From contig JBBDPC010000129.1 of the NCBI GenBank assembly GCA_040876735.1, positions 9,277-73,276 on the forward strand: DNA of 64,000 nt, read 5' to 3'. Below are positions 27,418 to 35,775 of the stretch, one piece after another (position 1 is the stretch's first letter; each line of letters opens with the position of its first letter). A program made the translations under genes and the position numbers. The notes under the pieces were generated by a model, which searched no databases, was not told the origin of the DNA, and saw only the letters and a list, made by a program, of their open reading frames with translations. The DNA comes from Natronomicrosphaera sp040876735 (lineage in GTDB: Bacteria > Planctomycetota > Phycisphaerae > Phycisphaerales > Phycisphaeraceae).

Positions 27418-28427
27418 TCGAACGGGTTTCACATTTCAGGTTTCGCGTTTCGCGTTTGCGGCGTCAGTCGACGTGGCAAGTGGCGCCGGCGGCGTTTGCG
27501 CTGGCGGGGCTGGTGGGCGTGGCGGGTTGCCAGAGCACGGGCCACCGGGCCGCGCCGCCGCTGCCGACGTTGTCGGAGATCGAGTCGCGGGTCACGCCGT
27601 CGGAGCCGCCGGAGACGGACCGCCCGGCCGAGCGGCGGCGCGGGATCGCGACGATCCAGCAGATCGACCTGCCGTTGCAGACCGACCTCGACGAAAGCTG
27701 GGACCTGGCCAACGAGCGTGTGCTGACGCAGCGGGCCCGGCAGGTGTGGAACGGCAACGGCATCCGGATGGGGTTGCTGGCGATGGACGAGGTGGACCCG
27801 TTTTTCGAGCCCTTGCCTTACGTGCTGGGCGTGCATCGGACGCGGATCGTGGGCGGGCGGCATCCGTCGTCGGTGCGGACGTCGCCGGCGTTGCGTGAGC
27901 CGGTGCAGGTGGATCTCGCCGGCGTGGCGGGCGATGGTCAGGAGCAGGTGGTGGAACTGGACCGCGGCCGGGTGCGGCTGCTGATCCGGATGGAGGCGAA
28001 CCCGGTGGGGGGGGTGACGGTGGAGCTGACGCCGCATCACCAGTTGCCCGGGTCGTCGCTGATCCCGCGTGATCCGCTGGAGAAGGAACTGGACGGCCGG
28101 GTGTTCGACGAACTGGCGGTGGCGTTTGACCTCAACCGCAACGACGTGCTGGTGGTGGGGCTGCACTGGCCGTGGTCGACGGACGCGGACGAGGCGGATG
28201 ACGAGGAAGAAGAGGGCGAAGAAGAAGAGGAGGAGGACGGCCGCGAGCGCATCGAGCAGCGGTTCGAGCCGGAGGAGGAGGGGCCGCTCCGGTTGTGGAC
28301 GGTGGATGAGGACGCCGCGCCGGAACTGCCACGGCACCTGGGGCGGACGTTGTTTGCCGGCCGGCGCGCGGGTGGCCGGATGCAGAGCGTGCTGTTGATC
28401 CAGGTCGAGCCGGCGGCGGGCGAGTGA
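27414..28427 (+). CDS. Predicted lipoprotein with acidic tract
   Basis: A 337-residue protein overlapping argD by 4 nt. A hydrophobic segment ends in the lipobox VAGC (Cys39), so it is probably a membrane-anchored lipoprotein. The middle part (about residues 75-250) contains strand-rich sequence such as VELDRGRVRLLIRMEANP and DELAVAFDLNRNDVLVVGLHWPW. A strongly acidic run (Asp/Glu, about residues 258-278) follows. No known domain was recognised. The first 16 residues (FRFRVSRLRR) are encoded by a heptamer repeat array at 27426-27460, so the native N-terminus may have been extended by repeat DNA. Confidence 0.72.
   Translation: MIERVSHFRFRVSRLRRQSTWQVAPAAFALAGLVGVAGCQSTGHRAAPPLPTLSEIESRVTPSEPPETDRPAERRRGIATIQQIDLPLQTDLDESWDLANERVLTQRARQVWNGNGIRMGLLAMDEVDPFFEPLPYVLGVHRTRIVGGRHPSSVRTSPALREPVQVDLAGVAGDGQEQVVELDRGRVRLLIRMEANPVGGVTVELTPHHQLPGSSLIPRDPLEKELDGRVFDELAVAFDLNRNDVLVVGLHWPWSTDADEADDEEEEGEEEEEEDGRERIEQRFEPEEEGPLRLWTVDEDAAPELPRHLGRTLFAGRRAGGRMQSVLLIQVEPAAGE
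27426..27460. repeat. Heptamer tandem array (GTTTCGC type) inside a coding region
   Basis: Five 7-base units in register: GTTTCAC, ATTTCAG, GTTTCGC, GTTTCGC, GTTTGCG. It lies entirely within the 5' end of the lipoprotein gene, just after the argD stop. Confidence 0.75.
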
Positions 28428-28672
28428 ACGGCGGCGCATGTCTCAAGGGGCCGCGCTGTCTGACATGACATGAATGGATGCAGGCGCTGATCCGACAATG
28501 GGGGGTGTTTTCAGCAATTCGCCCCATGCGGCTCCCGGAAGCAGACTTGCGCTATAGACTTCGGTGAGACTTCCTCCGGAAGCCGGTCGGCCGTGCGAGT
28601 GGCGGTGACCGGCACGGCTTGCACGAACGCCCCCCGGCCAGCGTTGGCCGGCACGCTCGGAGAAGGTGCATC

Positions 28673-29833
28673 ATGTCCAACGGCTGGACCGGCGGACAGT
28701 ACAGCGTGTTCCGCGTGCTGCTGGGCGTTTACGCGGCGGCGATGCTGCTGAGCGTCGTGTGGCGGAGCGAGCAGCTTGCGGTGCAGGGCATCGCAGTGGT
28801 GGGTGCGATGTTGTGCGTGCCGGTGATGCTGGGGTGGCGGGATCGGTGGGCGGCGATGGGGTTGCTTCTGGCCTGCGTGGTGTTCGTGTCGTCTGACGTG
28901 GAAGGACCGGCCGGAGGCATTCCGCCTTTGCTGGTCGTGGTGCATTTTCTGCTGTTGAGACAGGCGGGCGTCGCGCCGTATGGCTCGCTGGATGCGGTGG
29001 GGCGGGTCGATCCGGACGGCGGGTGGCGGTTTCCGCCGCGGCTGTTCGCCGTGGTCTGGCTGCTGCTTGGCGGGTTCTATCTTTACATGGGCGTCGTGCT
29101 GCTGCGCGACGAGTCGTGGCGGTTGGCGGAGGCGTTGTTTTACGCCGGCGGGCAGTGGGCGGTGCTGCCGTGGGTGGGCACGATGCCGGCCTGGCTGGGG
29201 CGGGGGCTGACGTGGCTGCTGCTGGGGACGTGGCTGGCGTTCGCGCCGCTGGCGCTGGCACGGCGGACGCGGCAACTGGCGTGGACGCTGACGCTGGGCG
29301 TGAACCTGCTCGTGCTGCCACTGGCCGGACAGGGGGCGCTGGCGGCGGGGCTGGCGGTGGCGCATCTGCTGGCGTTCGACCCCGCCTGGCTCCCGGCCCG
29401 CCGGATGCGCGAACGGCGACAACCCGCGCAATCGGAGACGCTGTTTTTCGACGGCCACTGCGGGCTGTGCCATCGCTGGGTGCGGTTCGTGCTGGCGGAG
29501 GATCGCGCGGGCGACCTGTTCGTTCTTGCACCGTTGGACAGCGACCACTTCCGCCAGAGCGTGCCGGCGAGCGTGCGTGACCGGCTGCCGGACTCGGTCG
29601 TCGTGCGGCGGGCGGACGGCGAACTGCTGACGCGGTCGGCGGCGGTGCTGCACATTCTCGACCGCCTCGGCGGGCTGTGGCGGGTGGCGGGGTGGATCGG
29701 CCAGGGGGTGCCGGCGGGGGTGCGGGATGCGGCGTATGACGGCGTGGCGGCGGTGCGGCGGCGGCTGTTCGCGTCGCCGGCGGACGCGTGCCCGATGATG
29801 CCGCCGGGGCTGCGCGGGCGGTTTCGGATGTGA
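28673..29833 (+). CDS. Membrane protein fused to a DCC-type thiol-disulfide oxidoreductase domain (DUF393)
   Basis: A protein of 386 residues starting at the ATG at 28673, behind GGAGAAGG. The first 250 residues hold about eight hydrophobic segments. The C-terminal part, from about residue 258, begins LFFDGHCGLCHRWVRFVL, the DxxCxxC motif that names the DCC family. It continues with PDSVVVRRADGELLTRSAAVLHILDRLGGLW, typical of DUF393. DCC proteins are thioredoxin-like, and their substrates are mostly unknown. Fusion to a long membrane domain places the CxxC near the membrane. The 245-bp gap upstream contains a TATAGA (28553-28558) that could serve as a -10. Confidence 0.82.
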   Translation: MSNGWTGGQYSVFRVLLGVYAAAMLLSVVWRSEQLAVQGIAVVGAMLCVPVMLGWRDRWAAMGLLLACVVFVSSDVEGPAGGIPPLLVVVHFLLLRQAGVAPYGSLDAVGRVDPDGGWRFPPRLFAVVWLLLGGFYLYMGVVLLRDESWRLAEALFYAGGQWAVLPWVGTMPAWLGRGLTWLLLGTWLAFAPLALARRTRQLAWTLTLGVNLLVLPLAGQGALAAGLAVAHLLAFDPAWLPARRMRERRQPAQSETLFFDGHCGLCHRWVRFVLAEDRAGDLFVLAPLDSDHFRQSVPASVRDRLPDSVVVRRADGELLTRSAAVLHILDRLGGLWRVAGWIGQGVPAGVRDAAYDGVAAVRRRLFASPADACPMMPPGLRGRFRM

Positions 29834-29843
29834 ACCATCTTCG

Positions 29844-29966
29844 ACTCCCCTCCCCCCGGAAGGGGCTGGGGGAGGGAGTCTCCGGATGCCTTGCGTCACC
29901 GGCACAAACGCAGCGCCAGGGCGGCTGGTGATCCCCTCCCCCAACCCCTCCCGGGGGGAGGGGAGT
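29844..29966. repeat. MITE-like palindromic element, copy B
   Basis: A 123-bp element matching copies A and C. The left arm is ACTCCCCTCCCCCCGGAAGG, then CTGGGGGAGGG. The centre has GATGCCTTGCGTCACCGGCA and CAGGGCGGCTGGTGAT, and the right arm CCCTCCCCCAACCCC ends in GGGGAGT. It lies between the DCC gene and typA, directly upstream of the typA promoter. Confidence 0.85.
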
Positions 29967-29985
29967 TTGAGTGCACTTGCATATT

Positions 29986-30017
29986 GAAACTCGAAACTCC
30001 GATTCCCATGCTATAAT
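29986..30017 (+). promoter_or_regulatory. typA promoter region: heptamer units and a consensus -10 box
   Basis: A perfect TATAAT at 30012-30017 lies 86 nt before the typA ATG. Just upstream, 29986-30006 carries heptamer units GAAACTC, GAAACTC and CGATTCC where the -35 would be expected. No good -35 hexamer at 16-18 nt spacing was found. Confidence 0.55.
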
Positions 30018-30103
30018 GGTCCTCTTGCCCATTGCGGCCTCCCCCCGTTGCCGTTTGCGACCTTCAACCAGACCGGCCTCCGCGCCGGCCGTGAGACCTC
30101 CGT

Positions 30104-31990
30104 ATGCCCGCCGACCATCTGCGTAACGTTGCCATCATCGCCCACGTCGACCATGGGAAAACCACCCTTGTCGACCAGCTTCTCTACCAGTCGGGCATGT
30201 TCCGCAACGAGGATCTGGACAAGCTCGCCGGCGGCCAGCACGGGCTGATCATGGACTCGAACGACCTCGAGCGTGAGCGTGGCATCACCATCCTCGCCAA
30301 GAACTGTGCGGTGCACTACACCACGCCGGACGGCGAGACGTACAAGATCAACCTCATCGACACGCCGGGCCACGCCGACTTCGGCGGCGAGGTGGAGCGC
30401 GTGCTCAAGATGGCCGACGGCGTGCTGCTGGTCGTCGACGCGTTCGAGGGTCCGATGCCGCAGACGCGCTTCGTGCTCGGCAAGGCGCTGGAGCATAAGC
30501 TCAAGCCGGTGGTCGTGGTCAACAAGATCGACCGCCCCGACGCCCGGCCGGACGACGTGGTCAACGAAGTGTTCGACCTGCTCGTCGAGCTCGACGCGGA
30601 CGACGAGTCGCTCGACTTCCCGATCATCTACAGCTCCGCCAAGCAGGGCTGGGCGTCGCGCGACGCTGAGAAGCGCGGCGAGAACATGAAGGTGCTCTTT
30701 GACACGATCGTCAGCCAGGTGCCCGCGCCCTCGCCCGACGAGTCGGACGTCAACGCGCCGCCGCAGATGCTCGTCACCAGCCTCGACTACAGCGACTACG
30801 TCGGCCGCATCGCCATCGGCCGGGTCTTCGCCGGCACGCTGCGGCCCGGCATGCCTGTGACCGTGATCGACCGCGCGGGCAAGCACTCGCAGCAGCGCAT
30901 CCTCAAGACGCTTCAGTTCGACGGCCTCGGCCGGCGGGAAGTCGACTCGGTCGAGGCGGGCGACATCTGCGCCGTCGTCGGGCTCGACCCGATCGACATC
31001 GGCAACACCATCGCCTGCCACGAGTCGCCCGTCGCGCTGCCGACGATCAAGATCGACGAGCCGACGCTGCACATGACCTTTCGCATCAACGACTCGCCTT
31101 TCGCCGGCCGCGAGGGCACGTACGTCACCAGCCGGCAGATCAGCGACCGCTTGCAGAAAGAGCTGCGTTCCAACGTCGCCCTTCGCGTCGAGACCGGCGA
31201 GACGCCCGAGCAGTTCCGCGTCTCCGGCCGGGGGCTGATGCACATCGGCGTGGTCATCGAAAACATGCGCCGCGAAGGCTTCGAGCTTTCCGTCGGCAAG
31301 CCGCGCGTCATCAACAAGGAAGTGGACGGGCAGACGCACGAGCCGGTCGAGCTGCTCGTCGTCGACTGCCCGACCGACTGCCAGAGCAGCGTGATGGCGC
31401 TGGTGGGCGACCGCCGGGCCGAGCTGCTGAAGATGGACGCGAAGGCGGGTACGAGCGGGTTCGTGCACCTGGAGTTCACGATCCCCGCGCGTGGGTTGAT
31501 GGGCCTGCGCAGCCGGATGCTCACCGCCACGCAGGGCCGGGCGATCATGCACCACGTGCTGCTGCGTTACGAGCCGTTGCGCGGCGACATCGCCGGTGCC
31601 GAGCGGTCGCAGGGCGTGCTCATCGCCTCCGAGCCGGGCCAGGTCACCGCCTACGCGCTGGACGCCCTCTACGACCGCGGCTTCTTTTTCGTCAGCCCCG
31701 GCGAACAGGTCTACGAAGGCCAGGTCGTCGGCGAGCACAACCGCGAAAACGACCTGATGGTCAACGTCGTCAAAGGCAAGAAGCTCTCCAACGTCCGCGC
31801 CTCGGGCAAGGACGACGCGGCCCAGGTTCGCCCGGCCCGCAAGATGTCGCTCGAAGCGTCGCTGGAATACATCGACGAGGACGAACTGGTCGAGATCACG
31901 CCCGAGTCGATCCGCATGCGCAAGAAGATGCTCAAGGAAGCCGACCGCCGCCGCGACACCCGCCGCGCCAAGAGCCTCGCCGACGCATGA
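30104..31990 (+). CDS. typA: Translational GTPase TypA/BipA
   Basis: A ribosome-binding GTPase that helps 50S assembly under stress. The 628 residues carry G1 AHVDHGKTTLVDQLL near residue 14, the switch ERERGITI, G3 DTPGHADFGGEVERVL and G4 NKIDRPDAR. An EF-G-like domain V and the BipA-specific C-terminal part follow (LMGLRSRMLTATQGRAIMHH, LYDRGFFFVSPGEQVYEGQVVGEH). It is slightly longer than the usual 600-615 residues because of a charged C-terminal tail. It has a consensus -10 with an 80-nt leader but no strong ribosome site. Convergent with tmk. Confidence 0.96.
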   Translation: MPADHLRNVAIIAHVDHGKTTLVDQLLYQSGMFRNEDLDKLAGGQHGLIMDSNDLERERGITILAKNCAVHYTTPDGETYKINLIDTPGHADFGGEVERVLKMADGVLLVVDAFEGPMPQTRFVLGKALEHKLKPVVVVNKIDRPDARPDDVVNEVFDLLVELDADDESLDFPIIYSSAKQGWASRDAEKRGENMKVLFDTIVSQVPAPSPDESDVNAPPQMLVTSLDYSDYVGRIAIGRVFAGTLRPGMPVTVIDRAGKHSQQRILKTLQFDGLGRREVDSVEAGDICAVVGLDPIDIGNTIACHESPVALPTIKIDEPTLHMTFRINDSPFAGREGTYVTSRQISDRLQKELRSNVALRVETGETPEQFRVSGRGLMHIGVVIENMRREGFELSVGKPRVINKEVDGQTHEPVELLVVDCPTDCQSSVMALVGDRRAELLKMDAKAGTSGFVHLEFTIPARGLMGLRSRMLTATQGRAIMHHVLLRYEPLRGDIAGAERSQGVLIASEPGQVTAYALDALYDRGFFFVSPGEQVYEGQVVGEHNRENDLMVNVVKGKKLSNVRASGKDDAAQVRPARKMSLEASLEYIDEDELVEITPESIRMRKKMLKEADRRRDTRRAKSLADA

Positions 31991-32017
31991 GGCGTTTGAC
32001 TGAAACATGACCCTGCC

Positions 32018-32046
32018 GAAGCCCATGGCGTCACGCCGTGGGCTTC
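32018..32046. terminator. Bidirectional hairpin between typA and tmk
   Basis: GAAGCCCATGGCG-TCA-CGCCGTGGGCTTC, a near-perfect stem of 13 bp between convergent stops. It belongs to the GAAGCCCAC...GTGGGCTTC family of palindromes in this window. Confidence 0.7.
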
Positions 32047-32051
32047 GTGCG

Positions 32052-32711
32052 TTAAACAGTCAACCGCTCGCGCAAGCCGGATAATAATCGCTCAAACACC
32101 GCGTCTTCATCCGCCCGCGCGTCGATGACCAGGTGACGGGCCGGGTCGGCCTTCGCCTGTTCAAGATAGCCCTGCCGGACCTTCGCGTGGTAGTCCGCGC
32201 CTTTTTGCTCCATGCGGTCGAGCAGGGGGGAGAGGCGGGTGGCGGCGGTCTGTTCGTCGACGTCGAACACGACGACGAGGTCCGGCCAGTGCTCGCCGAG
32301 CGCGACCTCGCCCACCCGGCGGATCGCGTCGAGCGACATGCCGCCCGCCGCGCCCTGGTACGCCAGCGTGGAGCTGATGAACCGGTCGGCGAGCACCAGC
32401 TCACCTCGCTGGCGCGCCGGGCCGATGCGCTCGGCGACGAGTTGGGCACGGCTGGCCATGAACAGCAGCATTTCGCAATGCACGTCCATCTGGCCGTGCT
32501 GGTCGTCGCGGTATTCCAGCAGCAGCTTGCGGATCTGTTCGCCGATGGCCGTGCCGCCGGGCTCGCGGACGTGGCAGACGGCGATGCCGCCTTGCTCGAC
32601 GAAACTGGCGAAGCGTCGAAACTGCGTGCTCTTGCCGCTGCCGTCGGGCCCGTCGAAGACGACGAACCGGCCGCGGAGCGCGTTCAACCATGGGGCGTCA
32701 GTGTCGGTCAT
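32052..32711 (-). CDS. tmk: Thymidylate kinase
   Basis: Phosphorylates dTMP to dTDP. The 219 residues show the P-loop FDGPDGSGKST (residues 18-28), the REPGGTAIGEQIR block that binds dTMP, and LADRFISSTLAYQGAAGG, the DRF/Y motif of the family. The LID region is basic. The ATG at 32711 is preceded by a TAAACT hexamer at a distance of 6 nt and no ribosome site, so the mRNA may be leaderless. Further upstream lies a perfect 23-bp inverted repeat shared with the end of the SDR gene. Confidence 0.93.
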   Translation of the reverse strand: MTDTDAPWLNALRGRFVVFDGPDGSGKSTQFRRFASFVEQGGIAVCHVREPGGTAIGEQIRKLLLEYRDDQHGQMDVHCEMLLFMASRAQLVAERIGPARQRGELVLADRFISSTLAYQGAAGGMSLDAIRRVGEVALGEHWPDLVVVFDVDEQTAATRLSPLLDRMEQKGADYHAKVRQGYLEQAKADPARHLVIDARADEDAVFERLLSGLRERLTV

Positions 32712-32717
32712 GGCGAA

Positions 32718-32723
32718 AGTTTA
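32718..32723 (-). promoter_or_regulatory. Candidate -10 element of tmk, leaderless arrangement
   Basis: TAAACT on the minus strand, ending 6 nt before the tmk ATG. It is the same hexamer and spacing as at dinG. Confidence 0.45.
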
Positions 32724-32739
32724 ACGAAACGACGCAAAG

Positions 32740-32787
32740 TTAGCCGCGCAGCGCAGCGGAGCGTGCTCCGCTGCGCTGCGCGGCTAA
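32740..32787. repeat. Perfect 23-bp inverted repeat
   Basis: Two exact 23-nt arms (32740-32762 and 32765-32787, beginning TTAGCCGCGCAGCG) separated by GT. It lies between the end of the SDR gene and the start of tmk, both on the minus strand. It could end the SDR transcript, although the bases that follow it are not a T-run. Confidence 0.9.
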
Positions 32788-32794
32788 ATTGAAA

Positions 32795-33586
32795 CTACAG
32801 GCGCTTCATATGGAAGCCGCCGTCGACGTTGATCACTTCGCCGGTGGAGTAGGGGAACATGCCCTGCGCCAGCGCGAGCACGGCCCGGGCGATGTCATCG
32901 GGCTGGCCCCAGCGGCGGATGGGCGTCAGGCCGTCCTCGTGGATGAGCTTGTCGTACTTGGCTTTGACGCCGGCGGTCATGTCGGTGGCGATGATGCCGG
33001 GGCGGACTTCGTAGACGTTGATGCCGTGCGGCGCGAGGCGGTCGGCGAAGAGGGCGGTCATCATGCCCATGCCCGCCTTGGCGATGCAGTATTCGCCGCG
33101 GTTGATGCTAGCGGTGTAGGCGCTGATCGAGCCGATGTTGACGATCGCCGGAGCCGGGTCACTGACGTGACCCTGCCGCTGGGATTCGAGCATGCGACTC
33201 GCGACAAGCTGAGTGAGGAAGAACGGGCCCTTGAGGTTGACGTCGAGCACGAAGTCCCAGCTTTCCTCGCCCATCTGAAGCAGGTCGGCGCGCACCTTGG
33301 GAGCGACGCCGGCGTTGTTCACCAGCAGGTCGATGCGGCCGAACCGGCCGACCGCCGCGTCGACGAGGCGCTGCCGATCGTCGGCGCGGCCGATGTCCGC
33401 CTGCACGATGTGGGCTTCGCCGCCGGCCTGCTGCACCGCGTCGGCGGCGTCCTGCGCGGCGTCGGCGTTGGCGTTGTAGTTGATCACGACGTTGTGCCCG
33501 GCGCCGCCGAGCGCCTCGGCAATGCCCCGGCCGATGCCGCGGCTGCCGCCGGTGACGATCGCAGTGCGGGGGGGGATTCCTGCCAT
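32795..33586 (-). CDS. Short-chain dehydrogenase/reductase, FabG/KduD-like
   Basis: An NAD(P)-dependent oxidoreductase of 263 residues from the ATG at 33586 (GGAG site 8 nt upstream). It has the dinucleotide motif TGGSRGIG, the DLLVNNAG block, the catalytic Ser of NIGSISAYTA and the YCIAK Tyr/Lys pair. The C-terminal VRPGIIATDMT and NVDGGF are typical of the FabG/KduD branch. It lies 43 nt downstream of a GH88-like hydrolase. Together they suggest processing of unsaturated uronic acids, where KduD-type SDRs act, but a general 3-oxoacyl reductase role cannot be excluded. Confidence 0.87.
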   Translation of the reverse strand: MAGIPPRTAIVTGGSRGIGRGIAEALGGAGHNVVINYNANADAAQDAADAVQQAGGEAHIVQADIGRADDRQRLVDAAVGRFGRIDLLVNNAGVAPKVRADLLQMGEESWDFVLDVNLKGPFFLTQLVASRMLESQRQGHVSDPAPAIVNIGSISAYTASINRGEYCIAKAGMGMMTALFADRLAPHGINVYEVRPGIIATDMTAGVKAKYDKLIHEDGLTPIRRWGQPDDIARAVLALAQGMFPYSTGEVINVDGGFHMKRL

Positions 33587-33629
33587 GAGGGATGCTCCAA
33601 GTCGGTGCCACCCGTGACACGCCATCGGG

Positions 33630-35066
33630 TCACGCGTTGTCGAAGAAGGTCGGGTACGGCCCGCCGTCGCCCATGCGCTTGATCGTGTTGGCCAGTTCCA
33701 GCAGGTGGTAGTCGCCCCACATGCTCGATTCGTCGCAGGCGACCTTGCGGCTGCGGGGGACGTGGTCCCAGCCGTTGGGCCAGTGGTAGATCGAATGCAG
33801 CAACAGGCCCTGGTGCGTCTTCTTCGTCGACAGGTAGGGCTCGTCGAACAGCGTGCGGGCGACGCTCAGGCCGGCTTGCAGGTAACGCTTGCCCTTGGTC
33901 TTCCCACCCCCGGAGTTGAGGTAGTTGCCGAAGCGGATCAGGCCCTGCGCGGCGATGGCGGACGCGCTGGCGTCGACGGGTTCGTGATCGTTGTAGGGGT
34001 CGGCGGGGGCGTTGCGCCAGTCGCCGAGCTTGTGGAGGTTGGGCGCGCCGTCGTCCCAGTAGGTGATGCCGTCGGTGGTGGAGACGTCGTCGATATAGTG
34101 GTCGCAGGTGTCGCGGGCGGCTTGTTCGAAGCGCTGGAGAACGTGCTTCTTGACCAGCCCCATGCGGCTGAACTCGTTCGGCTTGCACGTCTTGAGGAAT
34201 TCGAGTTGCTCGGCATATCCGAGCATGGCCCAGGCAAGGCCGCGGGTCCAGGTGGAGAAGGGAGAGTAGCCCTGCTGGGTGCTCCGGCAGCGGAACCGAC
34301 CATCGGTGAGGTTGAACACGCCCTCATGGGCGGTGCGGCCGCGGACGTCGTAGGTGTGGCCGGAGTCGCCGAAGAAGATGATGTAGTTGGCGGTGGTAAG
34401 GGCGTGCAGAATCGCGCGTTCCAGCAGACTGATGCGGGAATCACCTTCGCCCATGAGGACATGGCCGAGCTGATGCGCCAGCCCAAGGCTGCGCAGGCTT
34501 CGCATGGTGTCGATAAACAGCGAGTGCGGTCCGTTGAAGGAGCGGATGTAACCCATCGCTAGGCCGAGGTCGTGCAGGACGTTGTCGCGTTCGCGACCGG
34601 ACCAGCTCTGTATCGGCAGTTCGGTCCAGCGTGCGGCCTGGACGGCGCCGGAGGCTTTGATGGCCAGTTCGTAGAAGTGGTTTTCCCATTCGTTGTGGGG
34701 CAGCCGGCCTTCGTGCATGAGTCGGCGGAGGTTGCCGTAGGTCGAGAGGTTGTTGAAGCCGTGGTCGTGGACGCCGACGTGCGTGACGTGCGGGGCCATG
34801 TCGCGGAGGGTGTGCTGTTTGCCGAGTTCGAGCAGTTGGGTATCGTCGGTGGCGTCGTAGGCGAAGATGGCGCAGCCGTACTGGAAGCCCTGGGTCCACT
34901 CGGTCCAGCCGCGGGTGGTGTACTTGCCGTTGACGGTGAAGACGGGCGTGCCCTTACTTGTGTCCCATTCACGTTCGAGCAGGCGCACCTTGTCGCTGGC
35001 GAGGGCGAAGACGCGGTCGATGGCGGGGCGAAGGTCGGCGGGTTCGAGTTGGGTGTCGATCTGCAT
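33630..35066 (-). CDS. Glycoside hydrolase family 88-like protein (unsaturated glucuronyl hydrolase type)
   Basis: A 478-residue protein with an alpha/alpha-barrel look. GH88-like segments are FQYGCAIFAYDAT, VGVHDHGFNNLSTYGNLRRLM, GYSPFSTWTRGLAWAMLGYAEQ, ITYWDDGAP and PVDASASAIAAQGLIRFG. GH88 enzymes hydrate and release the unsaturated uronic acid left by polysaccharide lyases. The catalytic Asp residues would lie in the DHGFNN and DASASA blocks, an assignment made from the family pattern. There is no clear signal peptide from the ATG at 35066, so it may act in the cytoplasm on imported oligosaccharides. The hisI terminator is just upstream. It probably forms a two-gene unit with the SDR. Confidence 0.75.
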   Translation of the reverse strand: MQIDTQLEPADLRPAIDRVFALASDKVRLLEREWDTSKGTPVFTVNGKYTTRGWTEWTQGFQYGCAIFAYDATDDTQLLELGKQHTLRDMAPHVTHVGVHDHGFNNLSTYGNLRRLMHEGRLPHNEWENHFYELAIKASGAVQAARWTELPIQSWSGRERDNVLHDLGLAMGYIRSFNGPHSLFIDTMRSLRSLGLAHQLGHVLMGEGDSRISLLERAILHALTTANYIIFFGDSGHTYDVRGRTAHEGVFNLTDGRFRCRSTQQGYSPFSTWTRGLAWAMLGYAEQLEFLKTCKPNEFSRMGLVKKHVLQRFEQAARDTCDHYIDDVSTTDGITYWDDGAPNLHKLGDWRNAPADPYNDHEPVDASASAIAAQGLIRFGNYLNSGGGKTKGKRYLQAGLSVARTLFDEPYLSTKKTHQGLLLHSIYHWPNGWDHVPRSRKVACDESSMWGDYHLLELANTIKRMGDGGPYPTFFDNA

Positions 35067-35089
35067 GGGTGGGGCTTGGGTGGGGGTTG

Positions 35090-35122
35090 AAAAGACGCCC
35101 ACGGATTGAATCCGTGGGCGTC
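35090..35122 (-). terminator. Rho-independent terminator of hisI
   Basis: Read on the minus strand, GACGCCCACGGATT pairs with its near-complement AATCCGTGGGCGTC and is followed by TTTTC. It is a GCCCACGG-family palindrome. Confidence 0.75.
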
Positions 35123-35125
35123 AGG

Positions 35126-35530
35126 TTACTTGTGATAGACGGCGTCGGGGTCGAAGGTTTTTTCTTCGACGACGTCGAGGTTGCCGTTTGCATCGGCGCG
35201 GCGGTAGAAGCAGGTGTGGTAGCCGACGTGGCAGGCGGGGCCGTGGCTTTTACATTTGAGGAGGATGACGTCCTGGTCGCAGTCGACGCGAGCGTCGACG
35301 ACTTCCTGGGTGTGGCCGGAGGACTCGCCCTTGACCCACATTTTGTTTCGCGAGCGTGAGTAGAAGGTGGCTTTGCGGGTTTTGAGGGTTTGCTGGAGGG
35401 CGGCGTCGTTCATCCAGCCCATCATGAGGATTTCGCCGGTGTCAACGTTCTGGACGATGGCGGGGACGAGGCCCTGGTCGTTGAACTTGATGTCGAGCGT
35501 GGTGGATGTTTCACGTGCGGTGTCGCTCAT
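35126..35530 (-). CDS. hisI: Phosphoribosyl-AMP cyclohydrolase
   Basis: Opens the adenine ring of phosphoribosyl-AMP in histidine synthesis. It has 134 residues from the ATG at 35530 (GGAGAG site upstream). The motifs are EILMMGWMNDAALQQTL, ATFYSRSRNKMWVKGESSGHTQEV, the DCDQD metal loop and CKSHGPACHVGYHTCFYRR, with the zinc-binding cysteines. The phosphoribosyl-ATP pyrophosphatase (HisE) half is absent, so the enzyme is monofunctional. A TATAAT on the minus strand at 35598-35603 is a likely -10, giving a leader of about 60 nt. No other his gene is adjacent. Confidence 0.95.
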   Translation of the reverse strand: MSDTARETSTTLDIKFNDQGLVPAIVQNVDTGEILMMGWMNDAALQQTLKTRKATFYSRSRNKMWVKGESSGHTQEVVDARVDCDQDVILLKCKSHGPACHVGYHTCFYRRADANGNLDVVEEKTFDPDAVYHK

Positions 35531-35775
35531 GGCGTCTCTCCGTGGTAGCGCGCGGCGGCGGGAAGGGGCACTGCCCGCGCTGAAGATCAAGGGGTGGATT
35601 ATACCGCCGGGGCGTGGCCGACGGGTTTGCCGAACCGGTCGGCGGGGTTGTCTGAATTGGACAAACATATCGCAATTCGAGGGTTAACGTCGGCTGTTCG
35701 CATTCGCGACGACGAAGTCTTATACTCTCTTTTCTAACCTTGAAAGCCCCGATCCGACGGAAGGAATCTGACGTC

